A DNA stretch of 64,000 bases, taken from contig CAWAHF010000004.1 of assembly GCA_963781805.1 (NCBI GenBank), positions 6,138,001 to 6,202,000 on the forward strand, written 5' to 3'. This DNA comes from JAFGPL01 sp963781805 (GTDB lineage Bacteria; Bacteroidota; Bacteroidia; Bacteroidales; UBA10428). Numbering within the stretch: the first letter of the stretch is position 1; every line of letters starts with the position of its first letter. This document shows positions 33,923-42,958 of the stretch, piece after piece. The notes beneath the pieces were generated by a model, which was not told where the DNA came from, did not search any database, and saw only the letters and a list, made by a program, of their open reading frames with translations. Both the position numbers and the translations under genes were made by a program.

Positions 33923-35011
33923 ATGATAAAGTCGCAATTTATCGAAAAAATACTGCCTGTCGATATTGTTTACCATCCTTCGTGGTGGTTTAGAAATACA
34001 GGGATTACATTTGATCAGGAATTCTTTTTCCATCCGTTGAAAAGGATTGAAAGTGAACAATCGATGGAAAAACTCCTTTACGAAAAATTTGGCAGGTATG
34101 GTCTTGGTAAGGATTATAAATTAATACGTCCCGAAATTGGCGCCGTGCATAATGCTGCCGGATTTATGCTTTCTGAAATGTTAGGTTGTGATATTGTATA
34201 CGCTGAAGACTCAGCTCCTTCGGTCATCCCATTAAACAAAGAAGAGCTGACAGTGGATAAGAACGATGCGTTCAATAGCCCGGTATTTAAGAAATTCCGG
34301 AATATGTGCGATACCCTGAAGACGAAATTCGGGTATTTATCTGGCGATGTAAACTGGGGAGGAGTCCTTAATCTGGCGATGGATGTAAGGGGAAATGAAG
34401 TATTAGCGGATTTCCTGATGCAACCGGATAATATCAAAGCCTATTTTGCAGATATGGCCTCGGTCATTGAGTTTTTTGTAAATGGGATTCAGAAAGAAAC
34501 GGGAACCTCATCAATCTCCGTAAACCGGGTGGTTGCATCATTTGAAAAACCTGTTTTTCTGCATTCGGAATGCACGCATACCATGATTGCCAATGAACAA
34601 TACGAAGAATTTATTTTACCTATAGATATTGAATGGAGTAAAAAACACAGGCCCTTTGGAATACATTATTGCGGACCAGATCCTCACAGGTATGCGGATT
34701 TGTTTAAAAAAATTCCCCATCTGGATTTTCTTGATGTGGGTTGGGGTGGTGATGTAAAAACGTTAAGAACGGCCCTCCCAAACACCTTTTTTAACATCCG
34801 GCTCGATCCTGTGAGTATCAATAACAAATCAACTGAAGAGATCGAACGTATTATCAGGAAATTGGTGCTTGATTCAGATAATCCTTTTCTTACAGGTATA
34901 TGTTGTATCAATATGGATGATCAGGTACAGGATATTAAAGTAGAAACCATTCTGAAAACTGTGGAGGAACTAAGAAAGGAATATCAGGCGTCTTTAGATT
35001 CATATGAATGA
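33923..35011 (+). CDS. Uroporphyrinogen decarboxylase (URO-D)-family protein
   Basis: 362 aa, no signal peptide, so cytoplasmic. The URO-D-like TIM barrel is recognisable from GYLSGDVNWGGVLNLAMDVR, HSECTHTMIANEQYEEFILP, FGIHYCGPDPHRY and DVGWGGDV. The His/Cys pattern (HSE..., HYCG) is that of MtaA/CmuA-type corrinoid methyltransferase relatives and not of true heme-pathway HemE, whose N-terminal RQAGRY signature is absent. It lies between two secreted glycosidases, 76 bp after GH39 and 75 bp before GH29, suggesting cotranscription. It might act on a methylated sugar breakdown product; that is inference. Confidence 0.8.
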   Translation: MIKSQFIEKILPVDIVYHPSWWFRNTGITFDQEFFFHPLKRIESEQSMEKLLYEKFGRYGLGKDYKLIRPEIGAVHNAAGFMLSEMLGCDIVYAEDSAPSVIPLNKEELTVDKNDAFNSPVFKKFRNMCDTLKTKFGYLSGDVNWGGVLNLAMDVRGNEVLADFLMQPDNIKAYFADMASVIEFFVNGIQKETGTSSISVNRVVASFEKPVFLHSECTHTMIANEQYEEFILPIDIEWSKKHRPFGIHYCGPDPHRYADLFKKIPHLDFLDVGWGGDVKTLRTALPNTFFNIRLDPVSINNKSTEEIERIIRKLVLDSDNPFLTGICCINMDDQVQDIKVETILKTVEELRKEYQASLDSYE

Positions 35012-35086
35012 TAAAAACTTTTTTCAGAATTAATATATTTTTTCTGTTTCATAAGATCAATACAACAAATTACCTTAACGTTTGTC

Positions 35087-36727
35087 ATGAAAAATTCTTT
35101 TATACTAATAGTTGCACTTTGCTTTCAACAAGTGGTTTTCGCACAATCAGGATATCCTTCCCCGATTCGTCCGAATACAGAAGTAGCTGCTTCGGGTAAG
35201 TTTGAGCCTACATGGGAATCATTACAACAGTATGAAATTCCGGAGTGGTTTCGAAATGCAAAGTTCGGTATTTGGGCACATTGGGGACCTCAATGTCAGC
35301 CTGAACAGGGAGACTGGTATGCCCGCTTTATGTATGTGCAGGGAAGACCACAATACAACTGGCATGTAGCACATTATGGCCATCCTTCAAAAGCAGGCTT
35401 TAAAGAAGTAATTAACGACTGGAAAGCAGAAAACTGGAATCCTGAAAAACTGGTTGCTTTATATAAACGTGTTGGTGCACAGTACTTTTTTGCTATGGCC
35501 AACCATCACGATAATTTTGATATGTGGGATAGTAAATATCAGGAATGGAATTCTGTCAGGGTGGGTCCTCATAAGGATATTCTTGCCGGATGGGCTAAGG
35601 CTGCAAAGGATAATAATCTTCCATTTGGATTAAGCGTACATGCTTCACATGCATGGATTTGGTATGAAACTGCGCAGCAATCTGATAAAGATGGAGAATT
35701 GGCAGGAGTGCCATATGATGGAAAACTGACAAAAGATGATGGTACAGGAACATGGTGGGAAGGTTTGGAACCCCAGGAACTTTATGCACAGAACCATCCA
35801 TTAAGTGAAGGTAGCGAAAATGTTAGCTCTATTCATAAGCAGTGGGGTTGGGAAAATGGCGCATCTATTCCTTCTCAGGATTATTGTGATAAATTCTATA
35901 ACCGTACCATTGATTTAATTAATCAGTTTCATCCTGATTTGCTGTATTTTGATGATACAGGTCTTCCTTTATATCCTGTGAGTGATGCAGGATTAAAAAT
36001 TGCTGCTCATTACTATAATAACAACATGGCTTTACACAACGGAAAGCTTGAAGCTGTTTTGTTTGGAAAAATTCTGACGGAAGTACAAAAAAAGTGTATG
36101 GTATGGGATGTTGAGCGGGGAGCGCCTGATAAAATACAGCCTCAAGCCTGGCAAACATGTACATGTATTGGAGATTGGCATTATAAACGTTCTATTTATG
36201 AAAATAATCAATACAAATCGGCTAAGGCTGTCATTCACATGTTGATTGATGTCGTGAGTAAAAATGGAAACTTGTTGTTAAATATTCCTGTTCGGGGCGA
36301 TGGTTCCGTCGATGAAAAGGAAATTGGTATACTCGAAGATATAGCTGCCTGGATGGATGTAAATAAGGAAAGTATTTTTGATACCCGTCCGTGGATAGTA
36401 TATGGCGAAGGTCCTTCCGCTGAGACAGCTAATCCTATTAATGCCCAGGGATTTAACGAAGGCAAAATGAAATTCACATCAAAAGACATCCGTTTTAATA
36501 AGAAAGATAACATATTATATGTAACAGTATTAGGAATTCCTGATGAAGATATCAGAATTAAAAATCTGAGTAGCAAGCATTCTCAAAATTTAGTTGCTAA
36601 AATTGAATTGCTCGGAAGTGATGAAAAAATCAAATGGCAACAAAATGCAGATTACCTGTTGATTGAAAAGCCTCGGTATAATCCAAACGATATTGCTATG
36701 GTTTTTAAAATTCAGTTGAAAAAATAG
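35087..36727 (+). CDS. GH29 alpha-L-fucosidase, exported
   Basis: 546 aa with a signal peptide (about 1-20, ending VVFAQS). Family 29 features: KFGIWAHWGPQC near 59, YFFAMANHHDNFDMWDS near 133 (HHD metal-free substrate pocket), GLSVHASHAW near 181 and the nucleophile Asp290 in LLYFDDTGLP. It would remove fucose from glycans outside the cytoplasm. The C-terminal part is a small beta domain. ATG 35087 is chosen because it gives the signal peptide. Confidence 0.9.
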   Translation: MKNSFILIVALCFQQVVFAQSGYPSPIRPNTEVAASGKFEPTWESLQQYEIPEWFRNAKFGIWAHWGPQCQPEQGDWYARFMYVQGRPQYNWHVAHYGHPSKAGFKEVINDWKAENWNPEKLVALYKRVGAQYFFAMANHHDNFDMWDSKYQEWNSVRVGPHKDILAGWAKAAKDNNLPFGLSVHASHAWIWYETAQQSDKDGELAGVPYDGKLTKDDGTGTWWEGLEPQELYAQNHPLSEGSENVSSIHKQWGWENGASIPSQDYCDKFYNRTIDLINQFHPDLLYFDDTGLPLYPVSDAGLKIAAHYYNNNMALHNGKLEAVLFGKILTEVQKKCMVWDVERGAPDKIQPQAWQTCTCIGDWHYKRSIYENNQYKSAKAVIHMLIDVVSKNGNLLLNIPVRGDGSVDEKEIGILEDIAAWMDVNKESIFDTRPWIVYGEGPSAETANPINAQGFNEGKMKFTSKDIRFNKKDNILYVTVLGIPDEDIRIKNLSSKHSQNLVAKIELLGSDEKIKWQQNADYLLIEKPRYNPNDIAMVFKIQLKK

Positions 36728-36852
36728 TTATTCGTGACATCGATCCTCAGACCATAAAGGATTAAATTCACACTGCCTCTTAAAAGCCAATAAAATTTCA
36801 GGAAAAATAATCTTATTCTGAAAATTCCCCGATACATTTGAATAACCTGAAT

Positions 36853-36881
36853 TTGCTATTTCAGGAAATTATGTATTTTTG
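36853..36881 (+). promoter_or_regulatory. Candidate Bacteroidota promoter for GH9 gene
   Basis: TTG at 36853-36855 and TATTTTTG at 36874-36881 match the Bacteroidota -33/-7 pattern (TTG, TAnnTTTG) with an 18-nt spacer. It lies 118 bp before the GH9 start codon. A similar upstream sequence (TTTCAGGAA) is seen at 40830. Confidence 0.4.
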
Positions 36882-36998
36882 ATTCAAATCTTATCTGAGA
36901 ATATTTATTGTATCCTTTGCCTAATCTGAACCAACCAGCAAAAAATTAACTATTTTTAGCTTCTGTAAACAGAAAGCATAAATCGTAATCTCAAAAAT

Positions 36999-39641
36999 AT
37001 GAAAATAAAAAATATCCTCTGTACAATAGTTTTCAGCCTTACTACAATAAATATAATGGCTCAGAGCACAACCTATGATATCCGGTTAAACCAGGTAGGT
37101 TTTTTACCGAATTCGCTTAAATATGCGGCCATTGTTAATTTACCATCCGACAGTTTTAAAATAATGACCGGTGATTTGAGTTCAACAGTATTCCGTGGAA
37201 AGTGTTTACCTTCTGAATATTATTCCTCTTCGGATGAAAATGTGAGCATCGCAGATTTTACGTTACTGCAAACCTCAGGTAATTATGTTCTGGTGGTAGA
37301 TGGTCTGGGAAAATCTGTCACCTTTTCTATAAAAGATGATGTATTAGTCCCGTTATCAAAAGCTGCACTTAAGGGCTTTTATTATAACAGGGCATCTATG
37401 CCAATAACGAGCGAATTTGCAGGAGTGTATGCCAGGGAAGAAGGACATCCCGATACAGTTGTAGTAGTATTGCCCTCAGCGGCTTCGGCCAACAGACCTG
37501 CAGGTACGGTTATTTCAACCCCCGGAGGCTGGTACGATGCCGGCGATTATAACAAGTATATTGTGAATTCGGGAATTACTGTTTTTACACTTTTGTCAGC
37601 CTATGAGACATATTCGGCATATTATGATACGCTAAATACCCATATACCTGAAAGTAACAACAGTATTCCGGATATTCTTGACGAAGCCCTATGGAATATA
37701 AAATGGATGATGACCATGCAGGATACAAGCGACGGAGGGGTTTATCATAAAACCACAGAGGCTTCCTTCAGCAGTTTTATTATGCCTTCTAAAGTTACTG
37801 CCACCCGGTATGTTTGTGCTAAAGGAACTGCTGCAACGCTTGATTTTGCAGCTATTATGGCTATGACGGCCAGAATATATAAAAAATTTCTGCCCGATTT
37901 GGCTGATCAGGCGCTGAAACAGGCAAAAGATGCATGGCAGTGGGCCAAAAGTAACCCCAATGTACCGTTTACCAATCCGGCAGCATCGGGTATTTATCCT
38001 CATGTCGGTACAGGTGAATATGGCGATAATACATTTACGGATGAATTTTCATGGTGTGCGGCTGAATTGTATATCACCACAAAGGATGAACAATATAATG
38101 ATGATATACATCTGGATGCTTCTTATGACCTGCCTGGCTGGAGTGGGGTAAAAACACTGGGATTATTGTCCCTGATTGTAAATAAGGATTCACTTACTTC
38201 GGTTGCAGACACTTCACTTGCAAAAAGTAAATTAACGGGATTGGTTTCCAATACCGTAAGTAACCTTGCAACTTCTCCATACAGGATACCCGGAAATTTT
38301 TTCTTCTGGGGAGGTAACAACGCATACGCCAATTGGGGAATGCTGTTTCTGCAGGCATATCATTTGACACATAATGCAACCTATTTTAATGCTGCTTTAT
38401 CTTCGCTCGATTATTTGCTCGGCAGAAATGCTACTACGTATTGTTTTGTTACCGGTATCGGGACAAAACGTCCGGTTTCTATCCATCATCGTATATCGGC
38501 ATCCGATGGAATTACCGAGCCTATTCCCGGAATGCTTGTGGGTGGCGCAAATCCAGGTAACATGGAAGATGATTGTGGGATTGCAGCTTATCCTTCTACC
38601 TTACCGGCAAAAGCTTATCTTAATAATCAATGCAGCTATACGACCAACGAGGTAGCGATTAACTGGGATGCTCCTCTTGCATTTCTTGCAGGCGCGGTTC
38701 AGAGTGAATACCTTAATAATTTCACTGATTCCATGCCGGAATATTTTATCCTCTCTTCCAACAATGTTGAATTGCCTTATAAAAGAGGTACCGGAGTTCA
38801 GATTGTAATTGAAGGTAATACAATTTGGCAGCTTTCTTCCACGGCAGACTGGATTGATCTGAACCTGACAAATGGCAGCGGAAGCGGAACTTTCCTGGTA
38901 AACAGTAAAGCAGATAATCCGGACGAGGCAACCCGATCAGGCAAAATTTATATATATAGCCAGGGTATTTTAACAGATTCTATTTCGGTTAGTCAAAATG
39001 GAGTAAGAAAATTCTTTAAAATTGAAGCCGAAAACTATGCAGAAATGCTTGGATTGCAGACAGAAACAACTTCCGATATAGGAGGTGGGTTAGATTTGGG
39101 ATTTGTGGATGTCGGTGACTGGGTTACCTATAATCTCGACATAACCGTTGCAGGTTTCTATGATGTAATTTTCAGACATGCAGGGTATGCCGGCGATTTT
39201 GATGTACTTATTAATGATACCTATTTACAAACCATAACGTTCCCTGCCACTTCCGATTGGCAAGACTGGGTGAGCAATACCATACAAATGGGTTTGCCGG
39301 AGGGCCAGTATACATTGAAGTTCAAATTCAACAATATTGGTGTAAACATAAACTGGATGCAATTTGACTGGGCAAGTCCTTTAAGAATTGAGAATCTGGA
39401 AAATGTTAATCTTAGAGTATACCCGACACCAACGGATAAAAATCTGAATATTGAATTTGGTTCTTTTACCAATCCCAAAGAGATTCAACTTCTTTCAATA
39501 GATGGAAAGACATTAATGACCAGGACTTGTGAGGATAACTCCAGAGAAATAATTGATGTATCTGGCTGCAAGGCAGGAGTATATATTTTGAGAGTTAAGT
39601 TCGATACATTTGTTTATACCAGGAAAGTGGTTATTAAATAA
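36999..39641 (+). CDS. GH9 glucanase with BACON, CBM6 and T9SS sorting domain
   Basis: 880 aa. Signal peptide (1-22, IMAQ); N-terminal Ig-like domain of GH9 enzymes (about 25-110); catalytic (alpha/alpha)6 barrel (about 115-575) with Asp180/Asp183 in GGWYDAGDYNKYI and the proton donor Glu551 in TNEVAINWDAPLAF; a BACON-like domain (about 580-667); CBM6 (about 670-795, IEAENYAE and DVGDWVTYNLD); and a type IX secretion C-terminal domain (about 800-880, NLRVYPTPTDKNLNIE ... VVIK). It would be secreted by the Por system and cut beta-1,4-glucan or mixed-linkage/xyloglucan backbones. Confidence 0.92.
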   Translation: MKIKNILCTIVFSLTTINIMAQSTTYDIRLNQVGFLPNSLKYAAIVNLPSDSFKIMTGDLSSTVFRGKCLPSEYYSSSDENVSIADFTLLQTSGNYVLVVDGLGKSVTFSIKDDVLVPLSKAALKGFYYNRASMPITSEFAGVYAREEGHPDTVVVVLPSAASANRPAGTVISTPGGWYDAGDYNKYIVNSGITVFTLLSAYETYSAYYDTLNTHIPESNNSIPDILDEALWNIKWMMTMQDTSDGGVYHKTTEASFSSFIMPSKVTATRYVCAKGTAATLDFAAIMAMTARIYKKFLPDLADQALKQAKDAWQWAKSNPNVPFTNPAASGIYPHVGTGEYGDNTFTDEFSWCAAELYITTKDEQYNDDIHLDASYDLPGWSGVKTLGLLSLIVNKDSLTSVADTSLAKSKLTGLVSNTVSNLATSPYRIPGNFFFWGGNNAYANWGMLFLQAYHLTHNATYFNAALSSLDYLLGRNATTYCFVTGIGTKRPVSIHHRISASDGITEPIPGMLVGGANPGNMEDDCGIAAYPSTLPAKAYLNNQCSYTTNEVAINWDAPLAFLAGAVQSEYLNNFTDSMPEYFILSSNNVELPYKRGTGVQIVIEGNTIWQLSSTADWIDLNLTNGSGSGTFLVNSKADNPDEATRSGKIYIYSQGILTDSISVSQNGVRKFFKIEAENYAEMLGLQTETTSDIGGGLDLGFVDVGDWVTYNLDITVAGFYDVIFRHAGYAGDFDVLINDTYLQTITFPATSDWQDWVSNTIQMGLPEGQYTLKFKFNNIGVNINWMQFDWASPLRIENLENVNLRVYPTPTDKNLNIEFGSFTNPKEIQLLSIDGKTLMTRTCEDNSREIIDVSGCKAGVYILRVKFDTFVYTRKVVIK

Positions 39642-39688
39642 TTAATGTCAGATTGTAAATTATAAAATTAACTAATTGATTATACATT

Positions 39689-39745
39689 GAGGTGGTCCAA
39701 AAAGTTTATCTTTCTGTCATTTCGAGCGGAGTCGAGAAATAATAT
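39689..39745. repeat. Intergenic repeat, copy with GAGCGGAGTCGAG
   Basis: It starts GAGGTGGTCCAAAAAG and includes GTCATTTCGAGCGGAGTCGA. The latter recurs in inverse orientation at 45736 and 46031. It looks like a remnant of a dispersed mobile repeat. Confidence 0.5.
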
Positions 39746-39930
39746 CAGTTAATTATCAGTACATTTTGACTACCCACTTGCCATAGTAGAACAACAGAAA
39801 AGTGCTCATTGTGACAATTATTTGGTGAATAGGATTTTTGTGCAACCTCTTAAATTTCTAAGAAATACAGAAAAGCTGGAAGTAGATATAAAATTTGTCT
39901 GAATGATAGTTATTTTTAACTAAAAATCCT

Positions 39931-40569
39931 ATGAAAACAATTCTTGGATTCTTATTGTTAATGAATTCAATGCTGGTTTTGGCACAATTTCCAGTTCCGA
40001 CAAATTTTGATTTCAGTTATGATTATATTATGATTGAAGAATCGGGATATTGTGCAGGAAGTTCTATATTGGGGCCAACTTATTGTTCTCATTTTTCATG
40101 GGACACACCTGATACAAACTCCACGAGCACCAATTTAGAATACTATAACTTGTATTATCATAACTATGATGAAAATGATACGACTATTCTGGCTTCAGTA
40201 TCAGAAACATCTATTTATATGGAAATTGGAATCATAGGAGAGGTTTGGGTAACCGCAGTTTATTCCAACCCTTATGGAGAATCAGAACCTTCAAATAATT
40301 TATTAAATGAAGCCTTACCCGATTTAGTTAATGATAAAATTGTATCAAAAGATTTAAAGATTTTTTATAACTCCGAACAACAAGATATTTATTTAAATAG
40401 TTCAACTATAATTTCGCAAATCAAGGTGTATAATATTCAGGGAGAATTGGTTAAAACACAAAGATCGGGTTGTAATAAGATTAATGTCCAACATTTGAGT
40501 AAAGGAACTTATATAATAGAAGTGCAATTGGCCAATCAAAAAATAATACAAGAAAAAATAATAAAATAG
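39931..40569 (+). CDS. Secreted protein with FN3-like domain and T9SS sorting domain
   Basis: 212 aa. Signal peptide (1-19, MLVLAQ), a single fibronectin-III-like beta domain (about 20-125, with FSWDTPDTNST and VWVTAVYSNPYGESEPS), then a C-terminal Por-secretion domain (about 140-212: QIKVYNIQGELVKTQ and LSKGTYIIEVQLANQKI). No enzymatic residues are seen. It is probably a small cell-surface or released protein. The gap of 290 bp from the GH9 gene contains a dispersed repeat, so it may be transcribed separately. Confidence 0.8.
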   Translation: MKTILGFLLLMNSMLVLAQFPVPTNFDFSYDYIMIEESGYCAGSSILGPTYCSHFSWDTPDTNSTSTNLEYYNLYYHNYDENDTTILASVSETSIYMEIGIIGEVWVTAVYSNPYGESEPSNNLLNEALPDLVNDKIVSKDLKIFYNSEQQDIYLNSSTIISQIKVYNIQGELVKTQRSGCNKINVQHLSKGTYIIEVQLANQKIIQEKIIK

Positions 40570-40923
40570 TTATATCCATAATAGATAATTTCAATGATTT
40601 GGAATTTTATTATATTTTGAGATACCCTATGTTCAAATACAAAACAAATAGTTTGCTTAGTAAACTGGCATGAAAACTTGGGAAATAGGGAGAATAAAGG
40701 CAATTTTAAGTCGGTGCATGAAATCCGATATAAAAGTTTGTCACTGTGCCCAACAATTATTTGAATATAGATACCCCTGTTTCAATCCAGCCTATTTAAA
40801 CTGTATTATTGAATAATCTGTAATTGCCATTTCAGGAATTTTTGTAAATTGCTGTCCATACAAGAAATGATTTTTTATTGGTTTAATTCAGAAAAATTTA
40901 TTTCAAATACCCTAAACAAATTT
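40570..40923. other. Intergenic region before the PEP-synthase-like gene
   Basis: No gene. Near 40808-40845 the sequence TTGAATAATCTG...ATTTCAGGAA resembles the region before the GH9 gene (36838-36870), possibly a shared promoter or control element. Confidence 0.4.
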
Positions 40924-42810
40924 ATGATCAAAAGCATTTTAACAGCCGCTATCCTTATTTTTATTGTATTTTCTGTCTACTCCCAGGATTATCTCTCAGT
41001 ATTGAAAAATAAAACAGATTATGATTTACTATGTGGCGATCCGCTAACAAATAAATATGGAAAAGTGACCGCTGTAAAAATTGTATATGATTTGAAGAAT
41101 GATAGTTTGTATTTTTTAAGTTCTCACCGGTATAAAAACCACTATGTCTTTTGTGAAGACAAATTGAATTATATTGCTGGAATGGGAAATTTTTTCAAAA
41201 GAAACTATTCAAATGGTCCTGAGAAAAAATACCTGCTTGCCAATATAAATTATTTTCAGACGATTGATAAGTATGTAATTGACTTATCTCCAATAGATCT
41301 TATGACAGCAGGACAAATTATTAAAATGTATGAATTGGTTAAAAACTCAACATTTGCATCCGAAAAACTCTGTTTCCTAATCAGCAATCCCCGACTTAAA
41401 AAATTACAGGATAGTCTGATAACAAACATAGCTGTGATAGAGCCTTCTGAAATATACGGAAATCTTACGTATCAACCAATAAGTAAATTTGATAATACGG
41501 GAGTACTTAGAATAGTCGAAGACATTGAAAAGGTAAAGAATCCCGTTAAACCAAATGAAATCATTATTCTGAAAACCCTTCCAAACTATCTTCCTGCTGT
41601 GGCAGGTGTTATTGTTACTGAATTTCAGACACCGTTAAGTCATATTTCAATTTTAGGTCAGAACAGAAAAATACCAATTTGTGCTTACACAAATATCTTT
41701 AATAATACCGAAATCAAGAAGTATTTGGGAAAACAGGTAAGACTTACTGTAAAGGCAGATACTTTTTTAATAGAACCCGATACATCAAAAATAAATAATA
41801 CCCCAAAGGTCGGCATCGATTTAAAGGCTGATCTTTCTGTTGACTCACTTATTGATATCCAATATCTTAATCGTAATTCCTCTTCTGTTGTGGGGACTAA
41901 AGCAACAAACTTTGCCATTCTTTATGATCTAAGCAAAAATGCTGATTTTATGACTCCCGAATGTGCATTTGCCATACCTTTTTACTTTTATGTACAGCAT
42001 ACCAAAAAGTCCAGGGCTGATCGATTAATTCATAATCTGATTCATAATATCCCGGAAAATCAAAAACGTGTGGAGAAAATGTTGCTGGTAATAAGAAAGA
42101 GAATTATTAATACGCACGTTGATCCTGTTTTACTTAAAGAAGTTGAAAAAAAGATGACGAATAACTTAGGGTACTCAAGGTTTAGGTTTCGATCATCTAC
42201 AAACGCAGAAGATTTAAAAGGATTCTCCGGAGCCGGATTGTATGCATCAAAAACGGGGGAACTTAATAATCCAAAAAAATCGATTGAAAAAGCGATTCAG
42301 TCAGTCTGGGCAAGTCTTTGGTCATATCAGGCCTTTAGCGAGCGGGTGTATTTTAATATTAACCACGAAAATTTAGCTATGGGCATTCTTGTACACAGGT
42401 CTTTTCAACATGAAAAAGTTAATGGGGTTGCAATAACCAAAAATATTTATAGAAATATTAGCAACGGATTTTTAGTGAATGCCCAACTTGGAGATGAAAG
42501 CGTGGTAAGACCAAAACCCGGGGTGACCTGCGATCAGTTTATATGTTTCCCTGCTAAATCAAATATCATTTATAAAAATAAAATAGTGATCGATATACTT
42601 ACCTATTCCAGTCTCAATGACAATCAATTGGTTATGTCTGAAAAAGAAATACAAAACCTGGCCAATCAATTGGAAGTAATAAAAAAACATTTTACAGGGA
42701 ATGATATCAATACGTTAGCATATTTGAATATCGGTTATGATGTTGAGTTCAAGCTTGATGGGAAGTCCCGGCAGTTATACATTAAGCAGGTTCGCCCCTA
42801 TAATGATTGA
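40924..42810 (+). CDS. Exported PEP-synthase/PPDK-like phosphotransfer protein
   Basis: 628 aa from ATG 40924, which creates a signal peptide (MIKSILTAAILIFIVFSVYS); the longer frame from 40849 would bury it. After a unique N-terminal part of about 190 residues comes the mobile phosphohistidine domain (AGVIVTEFQTPLSHISILG, catalytic His conserved). Then comes a PPDK_N/ATP-grasp-like region with FRSSTNAEDLKGFSGAGLY and a terminal VEFKLDGKSRQLYIKQVRP. This is the reverse of the order in PEP synthase. Finding an ATP/PEP-type domain behind a signal peptide is odd; the reaction is unknown. Confidence 0.75.
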   Translation: MIKSILTAAILIFIVFSVYSQDYLSVLKNKTDYDLLCGDPLTNKYGKVTAVKIVYDLKNDSLYFLSSHRYKNHYVFCEDKLNYIAGMGNFFKRNYSNGPEKKYLLANINYFQTIDKYVIDLSPIDLMTAGQIIKMYELVKNSTFASEKLCFLISNPRLKKLQDSLITNIAVIEPSEIYGNLTYQPISKFDNTGVLRIVEDIEKVKNPVKPNEIIILKTLPNYLPAVAGVIVTEFQTPLSHISILGQNRKIPICAYTNIFNNTEIKKYLGKQVRLTVKADTFLIEPDTSKINNTPKVGIDLKADLSVDSLIDIQYLNRNSSSVVGTKATNFAILYDLSKNADFMTPECAFAIPFYFYVQHTKKSRADRLIHNLIHNIPENQKRVEKMLLVIRKRIINTHVDPVLLKEVEKKMTNNLGYSRFRFRSSTNAEDLKGFSGAGLYASKTGELNNPKKSIEKAIQSVWASLWSYQAFSERVYFNINHENLAMGILVHRSFQHEKVNGVAITKNIYRNISNGFLVNAQLGDESVVRPKPGVTCDQFICFPAKSNIIYKNKIVIDILTYSSLNDNQLVMSEKEIQNLANQLEVIKKHFTGNDINTLAYLNIGYDVEFKLDGKSRQLYIKQVRPYND

Positions 42811-42958
42811 TAGAGAATTTGTGAAATAAATACGATACGAATGTCTCGCCTACTTTATAAATCATAAATTTCCTAAAAAATCATCCATATTGCAGCATTC
42901 CAATATATTTTCAGTCTTTATTTTGCGTTAATTAATAAATCCTATAATCCAACCCTTA

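Noticed and set aside
40849..40923. Longer N-terminus for the PEP-synthase-like protein
   Set aside because: The internal ATG at 40924 creates a clean signal peptide, while the extra 25 residues have no recognisable feature.
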